A stretch of 54,298 nucleotides of DNA from Streptomyces sp. CB01580 (GCF_001905795.1 NZ_LIXJ01000041.1:1-54298), one strand, 5' to 3'; positions 7,857-17,773 are shown, counted from the stretch's first letter. Numbers and translations: made by a program. Notes: generated from the sequence alone by a model not told the origin.

Positions 7857-10800
7857 TCAGTTGTTGTGGCGTTGGCGCCTCCTGATGGCGACGGCGAGGG
7901 AGAGGCCGCCGAGGATGAGCAGCGTGCCGAGCGCGGCCGCGGAGATCACGGTGGTGCCGGTGCGGGCGAGGATCCCGGACGATTGCGGGGCGGGCTGGGG
8001 GTTGTTGGGGGGCGGGACGTTGCCGGACGGCGGGGTGTTGCCGGACGGGGGAACGTTGGTGGACGGCGGAGGAGTCTTCCCCGGCGGCACCGTGTGGTCG
8101 GTTTCGCAGCCCTTTTCGGTGTCGCAGGTGCCGGGCTTGTCGTCGGGGGTGGTGACGACGTTGTGCAGCTGGCCGTCGCCGCTACCGGTGACGGTCACGG
8201 AGTAGGTGATGGTGGCCTTGGCGCCGACGGGGAGGTTGCCCTTCCAGACGAGCTTGCCGTCCTTGACCTCAGCTGATCCGGTCGAGGCCTTGACGTCGTC
8301 GTTGTAGGTGGCGTCGTCGAGGACCTTGGACAGGTCGTCGGTGATGGTGGCGTCCTTGATGCCGGCCTTGCCGTGCTGGTTCACCGTGACGGTGTAGGTG
8401 ACCTTGTCGCCGATCTGGACGGTGGAGCCGGTCTTCGGGTCGGAGGACTTGGAGAAGGTGTAGGCGCCGTAGGTGTGGTCGGTTTCGCAGCCCTTTTCGG
8501 TGTCGCAGTGGCCGCGCTTGTCGTCGGTGGTGACGACGTTGTGCAGCTTGGTGTCGCCGCTACCGGTGACGGTCACGGAGTAGGTGATGGTGGCCTTGCC
8601 GTCGACGGGGAGGTCGCCCTTCCAGACGAGCTTGCCGTCCTTGACCTCAGCCGAACCAGCCGACGCCTTGACGTCGTCGTTGTAGGTGGCGTCGTCGAGG
8701 ACCTTGGACAGGTCGTCGGTGATGGTGGCGTCCTTGATGGCGGCCTTGCCGTGCTGGTTCACCGTGACGGTGTAGGTGATCTCGTCGCCGGCCTGGACGG
8801 TGGAGCCGGTCTTCGGGTCGGAGGACTTGGAGAAGGTGTAGGCGCCGTAGGTGTGGTCGGTTTCGCAGCCCTTCTCGGTGTCGCAGTGGCCGCGCTTGTC
8901 GTCAGTGGTGACGACGTTGTGCAGCTTGGTGTCACCACCGCCGGTCACAGTCACGGAGTACGTGATCGTGGCCTTGCCGCCGACGGGGAGGTCGCCCTTC
9001 CAGACGAGCTTGCCGTCCTTGACCTCCGCGGTACCCGACGAGGCCTTGATGTCACTGTTGTAGGTGGCGTCGTCGAGGACGTCGCTCAGGTTGTCGGTCA
9101 ACGCGATGTCGTGGACCGGGTACTTCGAGTTGTTGGCAACGGTCAGGGTGTAGGTGATCTCGTCCCCGGCTCTCACGGTGGTGCCGGACGGCGGGTCGGA
9201 GGTCTTCGACAGGGTCCACTCGCCCTGACGCGGATCGTTCTTGATCTTCCCCAGGTCGAGCAGGTAGGTGCCGCGGTCGACGCCAGCGGGATCGACGCTC
9301 ACCCCGATCGGGTCCTTGAGGGGGAGATATCCGGATGGTGTCGTGGTTTCGGTGAGCGTGTACTTGCCCCATGGGACACCGGCCAGGCGGAACTTCCCAG
9401 GCGCCGGGTCCTGATCGGCATCCGAACACCCCGCGTCGGTGCAGTCCGTGATCGTCCGGGGCCACCCGTCGGGTGTCTTCTCGCCGTCCTCGAGCACCGG
9501 GGTGAGGGTCCACTCGGAGCCCGCGAGGAGGTCTCCGGTGCGGCTGTCAGTCTTCTGCCAGGCGATGTCGGGCAGGAGCTTCAGCCCGACGGCCGATGCC
9601 TCGGTCGGCAGGATCGGCCTTCCCGACGATGCTTCGACTCCGGCGACGGCGGTGTTGTTCCATGCGATGCCGTCGAGGCCGGCACTTGTGGTCGTGTTCG
9701 GGCCTGCGGCCTTGACGGCGAGCACGGTGTTCTCGGCGTCCCCAGGTGCGAAGACTCGGGACCCGAAGTCGATGCGCAGGGCAGTGACCGCTTCGTAGTC
9801 GCCGCCGGGCGGCGTGGCCGCCCAGTCGTTCTCGCAGCCGGCGGGTGCGCTGTCCACGGCGCCGCCGCCGGTGCCGGCGAGGTCGCCGCGGCAGGGGTTG
9901 GCGCTGGTGGAGTACTGCAAGGTAGCGCCTGCGGGCGCCTTGACCGGTTTGGTCAGGTGCACCGGGAACGCCGAACCCCGGGTGCCTTCGGCGCCGGGCA
10001 GGATCAGAGAGTCACCGACCCGCGGCAGCATGTCGTAGGCGACCACGTCGCGGATGTCCACCGACCCCGAGTTCGCGACACGGACGGTGTACTCGGCCTT
10101 GCCGGACAGGTCGGTGCTTCCAACACCGGGGGCGCCGATCGCGTCAGCGTCGTAGACACCCTGCACCGTCTTGCTCGTGTTCACGCCGGGAACAGGGAGG
10201 ACGTTGAAACTCGCGGAGGCCAGACACCCGATGGCGGCGGTGCGGTCGGTGGTCGGCCGCAGGTCGGCATCGACCAGTTTCCCGAGCCCGCACTGCAGGT
10301 AGGTGTCCTGTACGCCCGGCCCGCCTTCGGCGCCGGTGAGAAGGTAGTCGTTCGTGTAGGCACCCGCGGGGACACCCTGCTTGACGCGAACCTGGAACCG
10401 CACGTAAGCGGTGCGGCCCAAGGTCGCGTTCGAGGTGATCTCCGCCTCCGGGAACGTCACGGTGACCCGTTGACGCCGTTCACCCAGGTAATCCACCGTC
10501 TTGACGGCGACGTCCGGTTTGCCGAGCGCGGCCGCGAACGTCGCGTCTCCCGCGATCTGGAGCGAGTCCTCGACCATGGTGAGCGCGGCCGGGAGGTACT
10601 CGGTCACGGTCGGGGTGAAGGCCGACGCGTCGAGGACCGCTCGGTCCGCGTTCCATTGTGCCCGGTTCATCGCGAGATCGACGGTGAGCAGATCACCGGT
10701 CTGCGCCGAGGGGGTCGCGGGGCGGGAGCCTTCGGGGATCGCGGGATCGTACATCGACTTGACCGGTCGCAGCGAGAACGGGTTGGTCATGACCTGCCGG

Positions 10801-12572
10801 TAGCCGCAGATACCGGCGGCGCTGTCCGCCGTCTGTGGTTGGTACGGAAGGTACTTGCGTCCGCCTTCGAAGGTGATCACGTTCTTGACCGGGCAGTTCT
10901 CCACCGTGACATACCAGGGGTGGACGTCGGAGCGGTCCACGTCGAGGTTCGGGTTGTTGTACACCGTGTCGACGTTGCTGAACGGCACATGCTGGGAGGC
11001 ACGGCCGTGGATGAAGAAGCTGCCGCCACCGAACAGAGGGATCTCGGTGTCCACCTCGATCTTCGTGATCCACTCACCTGCGGGCACCGGGGTGGGTGTG
11101 CTGCCGTCAGTGCCGTCGCAGTAGCGGTTGGCGGTGTCGCTCATCGACGTGCCCGCGGCGATCGTGCACGATCCGGTGCTGCCGGCGTTCGTCGTCCAGT
11201 TCACCCGCAACTCGGGAAGATACCGGTCCGCGGAGAACTGCAGATCCACGAACGCGGGGGTGGCGCAGTCGATGTCGTTGTCATTGGTCGGCGAGGTCAG
11301 CGCGCACGGCATCATGTCGGTGAACGTCCACCGGCCCGTGGTCGGCTCGTTCGAGGTGCCGCTCAGGGAGTAGATGCTGTTGTTCTGGGTGTGCACGGTG
11401 CGGTAGAGGGGCGATCCGATCGCCCAGTCGTAGCCGGGCCTCTTCTCGACACTCGCACCGGCAGCGCCCTCGCGCAGGGCGTGCGAGGCGGAGCTGTCCG
11501 AAGAGAGCGTTTCGGAGGACTGGCCCCACGCGTTCGCGGTGGCCACGACCGAGTTCGTGACCGCGCTCGGGTCCGGGTCGGCGCTGAACTCTCCATCGGG
11601 GTAGACGACGGTCGCCTTCAGCGGCAGACCCGTCCAGCTCGTGTTGCCGGAGTACGGCACGCAGGCGTAGGGCGCGGTGTCTTTGACCGAGGAGCCGAGA
11701 CTCCAGGTGATGGTGTTCGTCGCCGCTTCGTACACGCCGCCGTGCGTGGCGCTCACGAACCGCGCCCCGGTGGGAAGAGTGTCGACCACGGTCAGGTTCT
11801 CAAGCGCCTGCGTTCCGGGCTCGGAGCAGACATCCGCCATCGTGCGGGCATACTGGATGGGAGCGCCCGTGGTGGGGAACTGGGAGTCGTAGCCCACCAG
11901 GATCGAATAGGTCACCTGCTGATTGACGTACGGGACGCTGGTGGGATCGAACTTGACCTTGGAGACGTTCAGGGAGACGTCTGAGGTCACGGTCGTGGTC
12001 GCCGAATCCGTGACCGGCGCCGTGCCGGTGGCCGCGAAGGTCACCTCCGGGGTGATCTTCGCCCCATCAGGCGTGACCGAGTTCGGCGGGGTGAGCGTGA
12101 AGGACACAGCGTCGGAGGTGCCGGTCGCCACGGTCGCCGGGAAGGTCCACACAAGCTTCCGGTCCGGGCCGGTACCGACGATCGTGGCCGCCCCGGGCAC
12201 AACAACCCCGTTGATCTGGAGCGAACTCTGGCTCGTCACCGTCAGAGGAACACCATCGGGGAACGCATCCGACGACGCCAGCGCCGTCGGTACCGGAACC
12301 GAGATTGTCGCGGCATCACATGTACCACTGCCGCTGCACGTCCACTGCACCCGGAAAGACGCGCCCTGACCGGACTTCACCGTCTCCTGGACTGCCTCCA
12401 CCGACACGTTCAGCGTGCCGCCGGCGGCCTGGGCAGGCGTATGGACCAAGAGAACCGGCACAGCCAGTAGCAACGCGAGCACCGGCCTCAGCACCATACG
12501 CAGACAACCCCACCCCCTTTCACGCGACATCGTCCAAAGACGTCGCCCGGAGGTACGCGTGGCTATTCGCAT
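7857..12572 (-). CDS. Large LAXTG-anchored surface protein with isopeptide/DUF11-type repeats
   Basis: The product is about 1571 residues. Start ATG 12572 is chosen because GGGGAGAGAGG precedes it by 6 bases; the longer frame has none. A long signal peptide (hydrophobic VLRPVLALLLAVPVLLVHTP, AQA cleavage) leads into an adhesin-like N-terminal part with several DUF11/conserved-repeat domains. A SpaA-type prealbumin-like domain (WQKTDSRTGDLLAGSEWTL, GKYTLTETTTPSGYLPL) follows. Then come one divergent and two nearly identical C-terminal repeats of about 126 residues plus part of another. A Pro-rich stalk (PPPSTNVPPSGNTPPSGNV) precedes LARTG, a hydrophobic helix and RRRQRHNN. LAXTG is the motif used by class E sortases of actinomycetes, so the protein is probably wall-anchored. 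No sortase gene lies nearby. The ligand is unknown. Confidence 0.85.
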   Translation of the reverse strand: MRIATRTSGRRLWTMSRERGWGCLRMVLRPVLALLLAVPVLLVHTPAQAAGGTLNVSVEAVQETVKSGQGASFRVQWTCSGSGTCDAATISVPVPTALASSDAFPDGVPLTVTSQSSLQINGVVVPGAATIVGTGPDRKLVWTFPATVATGTSDAVSFTLTPPNSVTPDGAKITPEVTFAATGTAPVTDSATTTVTSDVSLNVSKVKFDPTSVPYVNQQVTYSILVGYDSQFPTTGAPIQYARTMADVCSEPGTQALENLTVVDTLPTGARFVSATHGGVYEAATNTITWSLGSSVKDTAPYACVPYSGNTSWTGLPLKATVVYPDGEFSADPDPSAVTNSVVATANAWGQSSETLSSDSSASHALREGAAGASVEKRPGYDWAIGSPLYRTVHTQNNSIYSLSGTSNEPTTGRWTFTDMMPCALTSPTNDNDIDCATPAFVDLQFSADRYLPELRVNWTTNAGSTGSCTIAAGTSMSDTANRYCDGTDGSTPTPVPAGEWITKIEVDTEIPLFGGGSFFIHGRASQHVPFSNVDTVYNNPNLDVDRSDVHPWYVTVENCPVKNVITFEGGRKYLPYQPQTADSAAGICGYRQVMTNPFSLRPVKSMYDPAIPEGSRPATPSAQTGDLLTVDLAMNRAQWNADRAVLDASAFTPTVTEYLPAALTMVEDSLQIAGDATFAAALGKPDVAVKTVDYLGERRQRVTVTFPEAEITSNATLGRTAYVRFQVRVKQGVPAGAYTNDYLLTGAEGGPGVQDTYLQCGLGKLVDADLRPTTDRTAAIGCLASASFNVLPVPGVNTSKTVQGVYDADAIGAPGVGSTDLSGKAEYTVRVANSGSVDIRDVVAYDMLPRVGDSLILPGAEGTRGSAFPVHLTKPVKAPAGATLQYSTSANPCRGDLAGTGGGAVDSAPAGCENDWAATPPGGDYEAVTALRIDFGSRVFAPGDAENTVLAVKAAGPNTTTSAGLDGIAWNNTAVAGVEASSGRPILPTEASAVGLKLLPDIAWQKTDSRTGDLLAGSEWTLTPVLEDGEKTPDGWPRTITDCTDAGCSDADQDPAPGKFRLAGVPWGKYTLTETTTPSGYLPLKDPIGVSVDPAGVDRGTYLLDLGKIKNDPRQGEWTLSKTSDPPSGTTVRAGDEITYTLTVANNSKYPVHDIALTDNLSDVLDDATYNSDIKASSGTAEVKDGKLVWKGDLPVGGKATITYSVTVTGGGDTKLHNVVTTDDKRGHCDTEKGCETDHTYGAYTFSKSSDPKTGSTVQAGDEITYTVTVNQHGKAAIKDATITDDLSKVLDDATYNDDVKASAGSAEVKDGKLVWKGDLPVDGKATITYSVTVTGSGDTKLHNVVTTDDKRGHCDTEKGCETDHTYGAYTFSKSSDPKTGSTVQIGDKVTYTVTVNQHGKAGIKDATITDDLSKVLDDATYNDDVKASTGSAEVKDGKLVWKGNLPVGAKATITYSVTVTGSGDGQLHNVVTTPDDKPGTCDTEKGCETDHTVPPGKTPPPSTNVPPSGNTPPSGNVPPPNNPQPAPQSSGILARTGTTVISAAALGTLLILGGLSLAVAIRRRQRHNN
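8092..9220 (-). repeat. Tandem repeats of about 378 bases inside the surface-protein gene
   Basis: The + strand landmark GTGTGGTCGGTTTCGCAGCC recurs at 8092, 8473 and 8851, giving unit lengths of 381 and 378 bases. Units encode KSSDPKTGSTVQ, ITDDLSKVLDDATYNDDVKA, DGKLVWKGDLPV, YSVTVTGSGDTKLHNVVTT and CDTEKGCETDHT. Two units are almost identical at DNA level, while the most upstream unit (SKTSDPPSGTTV) is more divergent. This suggests recent unit duplication and possible length variation between strains. The paired Cys in CDTEKGC could form a disulfide. Confidence 0.85.
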
Positions 12573-12749
12573 CAAGGACCTCTCTCCCCTTTGTCCACCC
12601 CTGACCCGCGACCAGAGCACAACCACAGGAGTGGACCCTGCCTCCAAAGCGAGGGCCCGCCCAGAGTGATCTGGCGTGCACTCCGGGCAAGCTAGAGCAC
12701 GCTCGTAGCGTTTATGTAGGAAAATATAGAAATATCACCCGTATGGACC

Positions 12750-13340
12750 CACGATCCTGCTCGTGACGACGCGTTCACCAGCGGGTCCCAGCCTCGGCCC
12801 GTCGCGCTCCGGCGACGGGCGCCCGGGGCCCGCCGTCTGCGGACCTTCGCTGAACGGGTTCTCGTCGCTCACACTGGGGCGGGAACGGCTCCTGGAACAC
12901 CGAGGCCGGCCAGCAGCCTGGGAGACCTTCTTACAGGTCATGGAGGTGCCGCGGCCCACGTGGACGGTGTGGGGCACGACGCCGTCGAGTTCGATGGTCT
13001 CGCGGATCAACTCCTCGGCCTGCTCGGCGGTTTCGGCGCGTTCGACCGTGTGGCCAACGATGCAGCGGCTGAAGACGTCGATGATCACGTAGGCGTGGAC
13101 CCAGATGCCCTTGGCCGGACCGGGCAGCCGGGTGATGTCCCAGGTGAACACCTGAGCGGGCCCGTGCGCGACCAGTTCGAGGATCGTTCTGGGCGGGTGG
13201 GTGACCTGTCGGCGGTGTTCGCCGTTCTGCCCAGCAGCGGACAGGATCCGGTACATGGTCCGCTGCGAACACCAGTAGTTTCCCGCGTCCAGGCGGTGCG
13301 TCGTGCGGATCGACTGGGCTACGGTCCGGCACCCAGCACA
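12750..13340 (-). pseudogene. IS3-family (rve) transposase fragment
   Basis: The minus-strand frame reads NYWCSQRTMYRILSAAGQNG, then ITRLPGPAKGIWVHAYVIID, VFSRCIVGHTVERAETAEQA and VVPHTVHVGRGTSMTCKKVS. These are the mid part of an IS3-type integrase core. The catalytic Asp of HADRGTSM appears as Val-Gly, the frame then degenerates (PRCSRSRSRPSVSDENPFSE in a shifted register), and the ends are missing. It is non-functional. Confidence 0.75.
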
Positions 13341-13368
13341 CACCGGGCCGGACCGCAGGAGGAGTTGC

Positions 13369-13747
13369 GTGAGCACCCTGGAAGAACAGCCCAGCCCTGA
13401 CGACGTCCTCGCCCGCGCAGCCGCCGAGAAGATGTCCGCCGCGCTCAATGAGGACCAGGAGCTCGAGCCCGATGAGCTCCTGGAGCGGCAGCTGGTCTGG
13501 AAGCAGCCCCGGATGCCGAAGCCGAAGGCGGCGAAGAAGGAGGAACTGCGTAAGCAGCGGCGGCGGTTCCAGGACGCCGGACGGCGCCGCTTCGCTGCCG
13601 CGCAGTCGCGCCGGCCTCGGTCCCGGCAGCACCGGATCGGGAACGCGGCCGCACGCCGCGAACCCGCGCCCTGTCCCGGGTGCGGCACTCAGGCGCCTGG
13701 CTGTGGTGGGCATCGACGAGCTCGCCCGCATGCTGCGGGGCGAGTAG
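13369..13747 (+). pseudogene. Small conserved-looking protein upstream of racP, frameshifted
   Basis: Start GTG 13369 has GGAGG 6-7 bases upstream. The frame begins VSTLEEQPSPDDVLARAAAE and is rich in charged residues (KPKAAKKEELRKQRRRFQDA). A frameshift around 13600-13680 moves the coding register; the shifted frame ends AVVGIDELARMLRGE at 13747, two bases before the racP-like start. The tight spacing suggests an operon with the next gene. No family was recognised. Confidence 0.5.
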
Positions 13748-13749
13748 CC

Positions 13750-14156
13750 GTGCCCCGCGCCTCACGGTGCCGGGGCGAGGCCGCCCGCCGGCATGCGGAC
13801 ACCCTGCGGTTCGTGTTGTTCGAGGCCAGACCCGCCGGGCTGCTGTTCCCTCAGCTGACCCGCGCGAGCGGGCTGTCCCCCAGCCAGGTCAGGTCGGGGC
13901 TGGCCGCCCTGCGCGACATCATCGCCGAAAACGGCTGGCCACCGCCTGATCTGGACCAGGGGCCGACGGCTACCAGCTGGGCGCCGAACGGGCCGCGCTG
14001 GAGGCATACGAACGGGCCGTACTCACCGAGAAGCTGACCGAGTTCCGCCGGTTCATCACCGGCACCGTCGCCCACCCGGGCGACAAGTGGGTCAAGCACA
14101 TCATCGCCCAGCTCAGCTCCATCGAATCCACCCTCGACTTCGTCGTCTCAGCCTGA
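13750..14156 (+). pseudogene. racP: RacP-like protein, frameshifted
   Basis: From GTG 13750 the frame reads HADTLRFVLFEARPAGLLFP, QLTRASGLSPSQVRSGLAAL and RDIIAENGWPP. After a frameshift near 13945-13965 it continues in another register as GYQLGAERAALEAYERAVLT, EKLTEFRRFITGTVAHPGDK and WVKHIIAQLSSIESTLDFVV to the stop at 14154. Both halves match the winged-helix RacP proteins common in Streptomyces plasmids and accessory DNA, whose role is poorly defined. A terminator follows directly. Confidence 0.7.
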
Positions 14157-14166
14157 CCACCACCGA

Positions 14167-14196
14167 GGGGCGCCCGACTTGAAGGCCGGGCGCCCC
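14167..14196 (+). terminator. Terminator after the racP-like gene
   Basis: The perfect 10-base stem GGGGCGCCCG / CGGGCGCCCC with a 10-base loop begins 11 bases after the stop codon of the RacP-like frame. Confidence 0.75.
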
Positions 14197-14223
14197 GCCC
14201 GCCTTGGAGGGAAGCGAAGCCGT

Positions 14224-15071
14224 CATGCGCCAGCGTCGCTATCCCTCCGACACCACGAACGCAGAATGGGCCCTGCTCGAACCGCTGTTGCCGGAGCCCG
14301 CCTGCGAGACCAGCCGTGGTGGCCGACCGGAGAAACATCCCCGGCGAGAGATCGTCGACGCGATCCGATATGTTGTGGACACCGGCTGCAAATGGCGGGC
14401 CCTACCTGCGGACTTTCCTCCCTGGCGCACGGTCTGGGGGTTCATGGCCCGCTGGGCGGCGGCCGGGATCGTCGGCCAGATTCGCGATCATCTCGCCAGC
14501 CGGATCCGCCGTGACATGGGCAAAGGCCCCCGAGCGGTGGCCACCGTGATCGACTCCCAGAGCGTGAAAGCGGCCGAGACCGTCTCCAGAGCCACCCGTG
14601 CCAACTGCCGCCCATTAGATCAACGGTCGCAAGCGGCACCTCGTCGTGGACGCCCGCGGCCTGCCCCTCATGGTCATGGTCACACCCGCCGACCTTCACG
14701 ACGCCGCAGCCGCGAAGGAGGTCCTCTTCCGTCTCTGCCTGATGCGCCCCGAGAGCACGATCGTGTGGGCCGACACCGCCTACGCCGGAAAGCTCGTCGA
14801 CTGGGCGAGACAGCACCTCAACCTCACGATCAAGCCTGTCAGCCGCCCCAAAGACGCATCCGGTTTCGTCGTGCTGCCCCGCCGCTGGGTCGTCGAACGC
14901 AGTCTTGCGTGGATGATGCACGCACGCCGCCACGCAAGGGACTACGAACGGATCGTCCAGCACTCCGAGGCCCTGATCACCTGGGCGGCCATCACCCTCA
15001 TGACCAGGCGCCTCGCACGGAAAGGGGCCACTCCCAGCTGGCCGAGGAAATCCGCGTCGGCCGGCACCTGA
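14224..15071 (+). pseudogene. IS5-family transposase, frameshifted
   Basis: Start ATG 14224 is preceded by GGAGGGAAG. The N-terminal DUF4096-type domain (MRQRRYPSDTTNAEWALLEP, GGRPEKHPRREIVDAIRYVV) leads to TVIDSQSVKAAETV, which carries the first catalytic Asp. At 14600-14620 an indel breaks the frame in the TRGWDGGKKINGRK region. The rest follows in another register: GLPLMVMVTPADLHDAAAAK, IVWADTAYAGKL with the second Asp, and RRWVVERSLAWMMHARRHAR with the catalytic Glu. Apart from the indel the element is nearly full length. Confidence 0.85.
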
Positions 15072-15147
15072 CGGCACCTGAGGTTCCCTCGAGATGCGGG
15101 GAGAGGTGACATCAGGTCAGATGGGACTCACGAGAGGAACTCTGACG

Positions 15148-15790
15148 ATGCCTGCGCCGAGGAAGTACCCGCTGGAGTTGCGTGAGCGTGCGGTACGGAT
15201 GTACCGCGCTTCCGAGCCGAAGCCCGTGATCCGCCGTATGGCCGAGGAACTCGGCGTGCACCATGAGGCTCTGCGCAACTGGATCCGTCAGGCCGAGGCC
15301 GATACCGGCGAGCGAGTCGACATCCTCACCACCGCCGAGCGTGAGGAGCTGGCCGCTCTGCGGAAGGAGAATGCCCAGCTCAAGCGTGCGAATGAGGTCC
15401 TGCGGACGGCCTCGGCTCTTTCGCGGCCCAGCTCGACCCGACCCGGCCCAGGTGACCGCGCTCGTCGATGTGCACCCGCACCTGGGGGTCGAGCCCGTAC
15501 TCCGGGAACTGAACATCCCCTCCTCCACCTACTACCGGTGGCGCCAGGCCGAGACCTCGCCGTGTGAACGGCGCCGCCGGGACGCCGAGCTGACGGGCAG
15601 GATCCGGCAGGTCCACGACGAGTCCGGCGGAATCTACGGCTCACCCCGGCTTCTGCAACCCCCGCCGCAGGCTCGGCCACCTCAGCCCGATCGAGTACGA
15701 GGAGAAGCACTACGCCGACCAGGCAAGTGAACCTGAAACCACGTCAACCCACCCTGACCAGCTAGTCACCCACTCCCGCCCAGCGGGGGA
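15148..15790 (+). pseudogene. IS3-family element remnant: OrfA plus internally deleted OrfB
   Basis: OrfA starts at ATG 15148 (MPAPRKYPLELRERAVRMYR). It keeps the HTH (IRRMAEELGVHHEALRNWIR) and the coiled-coil (ELAALRKENAQLKRANEVLR). OrfB follows in a second register from about 15455 (VTALVDVHPHLGVEPVLREL, DESGGIYGSPR), then jumps near 15650 to its own C-terminus (FCNPRRRLGHLSPIEYEEKH). Most of the catalytic core, with all DDE residues, is deleted. The element could only move in trans. Confidence 0.8.
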
Positions 15791-15838
15791 ACCCCAGGAG
15801 TACCCAGCCCACCCCTTCACTGAAAGGAACGCCACCCC

Positions 15839-16594
15839 ATGGACGCCATCGCTCAGGCCCCCGGCTCCCTTCCGATTTTCGGTCACGGCATCCAAATCCT
15901 GCGGGACCCCCTGGGCTTCCTGCGCTCACTCCCCGCCCACGGCGACGTCGTGCGCATCCGCATCGGCCCCCATGCGGCCGTCATGGTGTGCACCCCCGAG
16001 CTGACCCGCCAGGTCATCTTCGACAGCCGACTCTTCGACAAAGGCGGAATCTTCTTCGAACGGATCAACGACGTCGCGGACAACAACCTGCTCACGTGCC
16101 CATACAGCCACCACAAAAGGCAGCGGCGCCTGGTCCAGCCGGCCTTCCACCCGGCCCGCCTAACGGACTACGCCACGGACATGACAGCCCGAATCCTCGC
16201 TGTCAGCGACTCCTGGCGGGACGGCCAAGCCATCGACGTGAGCGCCGAGATGGCCAAGCTCACCTCCGGCGTACTGATCAGCGCGGTCCTCGGAAGCTCG
16301 CTCGACGAGGCGAGCCTCACCCGGGCCACCGCCGACCTGGACGCCATCCTCAACGGAGTGTTCCGGCGGTCGATATCGCCACCCGCATTCAACCAGCTCC
16401 CCCTTCCCGGCAACCGCCGCTACCACACAGCCACAAAAAGCCTTCACCGCACCCTGCACACACTCATCCAGGACAAGCACGCCGAAGCCACCCCAGGCAG
16501 CGACATGCTGTCCATGCTCCTTGCCGCCCGCGACCAAGAAACCGACGGGCAAGGACTGTCCGACACCGAAGTCGCAAACCAGGTCATGGTGAAC
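15839..16594 (+). pseudogene. Cytochrome P450, N-terminal half only
   Basis: Start ATG 15839 has AAAGGAA 8 bases upstream. The frame runs from a Pro-rich N-terminus (APGSLPIFGHGIQILRDPLG) through the B-C region and the C-helix motif HHKRQRRLVQPAFHPARL, which includes the heme-propionate contact region, to LSDTEVANQVMVN. It breaks there at the IS30 end (16595). About 250 of roughly 450 residues remain. The oxygen-activating I-helix, the ExxR motif and the heme-Cys loop are missing and not found elsewhere in the window. The protein would be inactive. It resembles secondary-metabolism P450s (CYP family not assignable). Confidence 0.85.
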
Positions 16595-17773
16595 TCAAGG
16601 GGTCAGTGCAACAGCTGACGCGAGTTTATCAGCGGGGGTTTCGTAGCGGAGGGTCTTACGAGGCCGGGCATTGAGTTTCAGGGCGACGGCGTCCAGGTCG
16701 GTCTGGGTGTATCCAGACAGGTCAGTGCCCTTCGGGAAGTACTGCCGCAGCAGCCCGTTCGTGTTCTCGTTTGATCCGCGCTGCCAGGGGCTCTTGGGAT
16801 CGGCGAAGTAGACCTGGACGTCCGTGGCGAGACTGAAGCGCTTGTGCTCGGCAAGTTCCATGCCACGGTCCCAAGTCAGTGATGTCATCAACCCCTTTGG
16901 CAGGGAGCCGACTTGGTATGTCAGTGCGGACACGACACTGGTAGTGTCCTTCCCTGCGACGCGGACCAGCATCACATAGCGGGAGTGACGCTCGACGAGG
17001 GTCGCGATGTGGCTGTTCTTCGCGCCGGTGATCAGATCTCCCTCCCAGTGGCCCGGCACGGCCCGGTCCTCGGCCTCGGCAGGGCGTTCGCGGATGGAGA
17101 CTGCGTCGCGGATCTGGCCCCGGGCCTGGCCGGCGGTGGTGGCGTTCTTCGACTTCCGCATGGTGTGGCGCCTGCGCAGGCGGGCGGTGAGTTCCTTCTT
17201 CAGCACGCCGCGGGCCTGGATGAACAAGCTGCGGTAGATGGTCTCGTGCGACACGTACATACCGTCCTCGCGTCCGTAGCGGCGCGCAAGCCATCCCGAT
17301 ATCTGCTGTGGCGACCAGTCGGCGGCCAGCTTGGCTGCAACCAGGTCGCGCAGCCGGTAATTGCCGTGCAGCAGACAGGGTTTGGGGCGGCGGGCGTTGT
17401 CCCAAGCTCGCTCGTCGGCGTCCGCCGCCCGGTACTTCTCCCGGCCGCCATGACGGCTCACTTCACGGCTGACGGTCGACGATGCCCGGCCCAGCCGTCC
17501 CGCGATCGTGCGCAAGGACTCGTCACGGGCCAGCCCCCGGGAGATCTCTTCCCGCTCGGCCAACGTCAGAGCGCCGTCCGCCCGTTTCCGTTCGGCGGGG
17601 ACGAAGCCACCGTTCGACTTCACCACGCCGTGGATCGATCCGGGCACCTTCCCCAGCGCACGGCCGATCTCGCTGAGCGACTGCCCCTCCTTCCATCGAC
17701 GCCAGACCTCCTGCTTCTGGGCGTCCGACATCCCCGGACGTCCGATCCTTGCCACCTGCAACACCTCCGGCAC
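16595..17773 (-). CDS. IS30-family transposase
   Basis: The protein has 392 residues. It carries an N-terminal HTH (SDAQKQEVWRRWKEGQSLSE) and a second helix-turn-helix (LTLAEREEISRGLARDESLR). The rve core has Asp in VPGHWEGDLI, Asp in SLTWDRGMEL and Glu in QRGSNENTNGLLRQYFPKG. Length is normal and there is no break, so it is probably active. Translation may begin at MSDAQKQEV rather than the upstream ATG. Confidence 0.9.
   Translation of the reverse strand: MPEVLQVARIGRPGMSDAQKQEVWRRWKEGQSLSEIGRALGKVPGSIHGVVKSNGGFVPAERKRADGALTLAEREEISRGLARDESLRTIAGRLGRASSTVSREVSRHGGREKYRAADADERAWDNARRPKPCLLHGNYRLRDLVAAKLAADWSPQQISGWLARRYGREDGMYVSHETIYRSLFIQARGVLKKELTARLRRRHTMRKSKNATTAGQARGQIRDAVSIRERPAEAEDRAVPGHWEGDLITGAKNSHIATLVERHSRYVMLVRVAGKDTTSVVSALTYQVGSLPKGLMTSLTWDRGMELAEHKRFSLATDVQVYFADPKSPWQRGSNENTNGLLRQYFPKGTDLSGYTQTDLDAVALKLNARPRKTLRYETPADKLASAVALTP

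Noticed and set aside
8373..11984. Very long plus-strand open frame (about 1200 codons) opposite the surface protein
   Set aside because: It is the mirror of a GC-rich repeat gene; its low-complexity Gly/Val/Arg composition matches no family, and the minus-strand frame has signal peptide and anchor.
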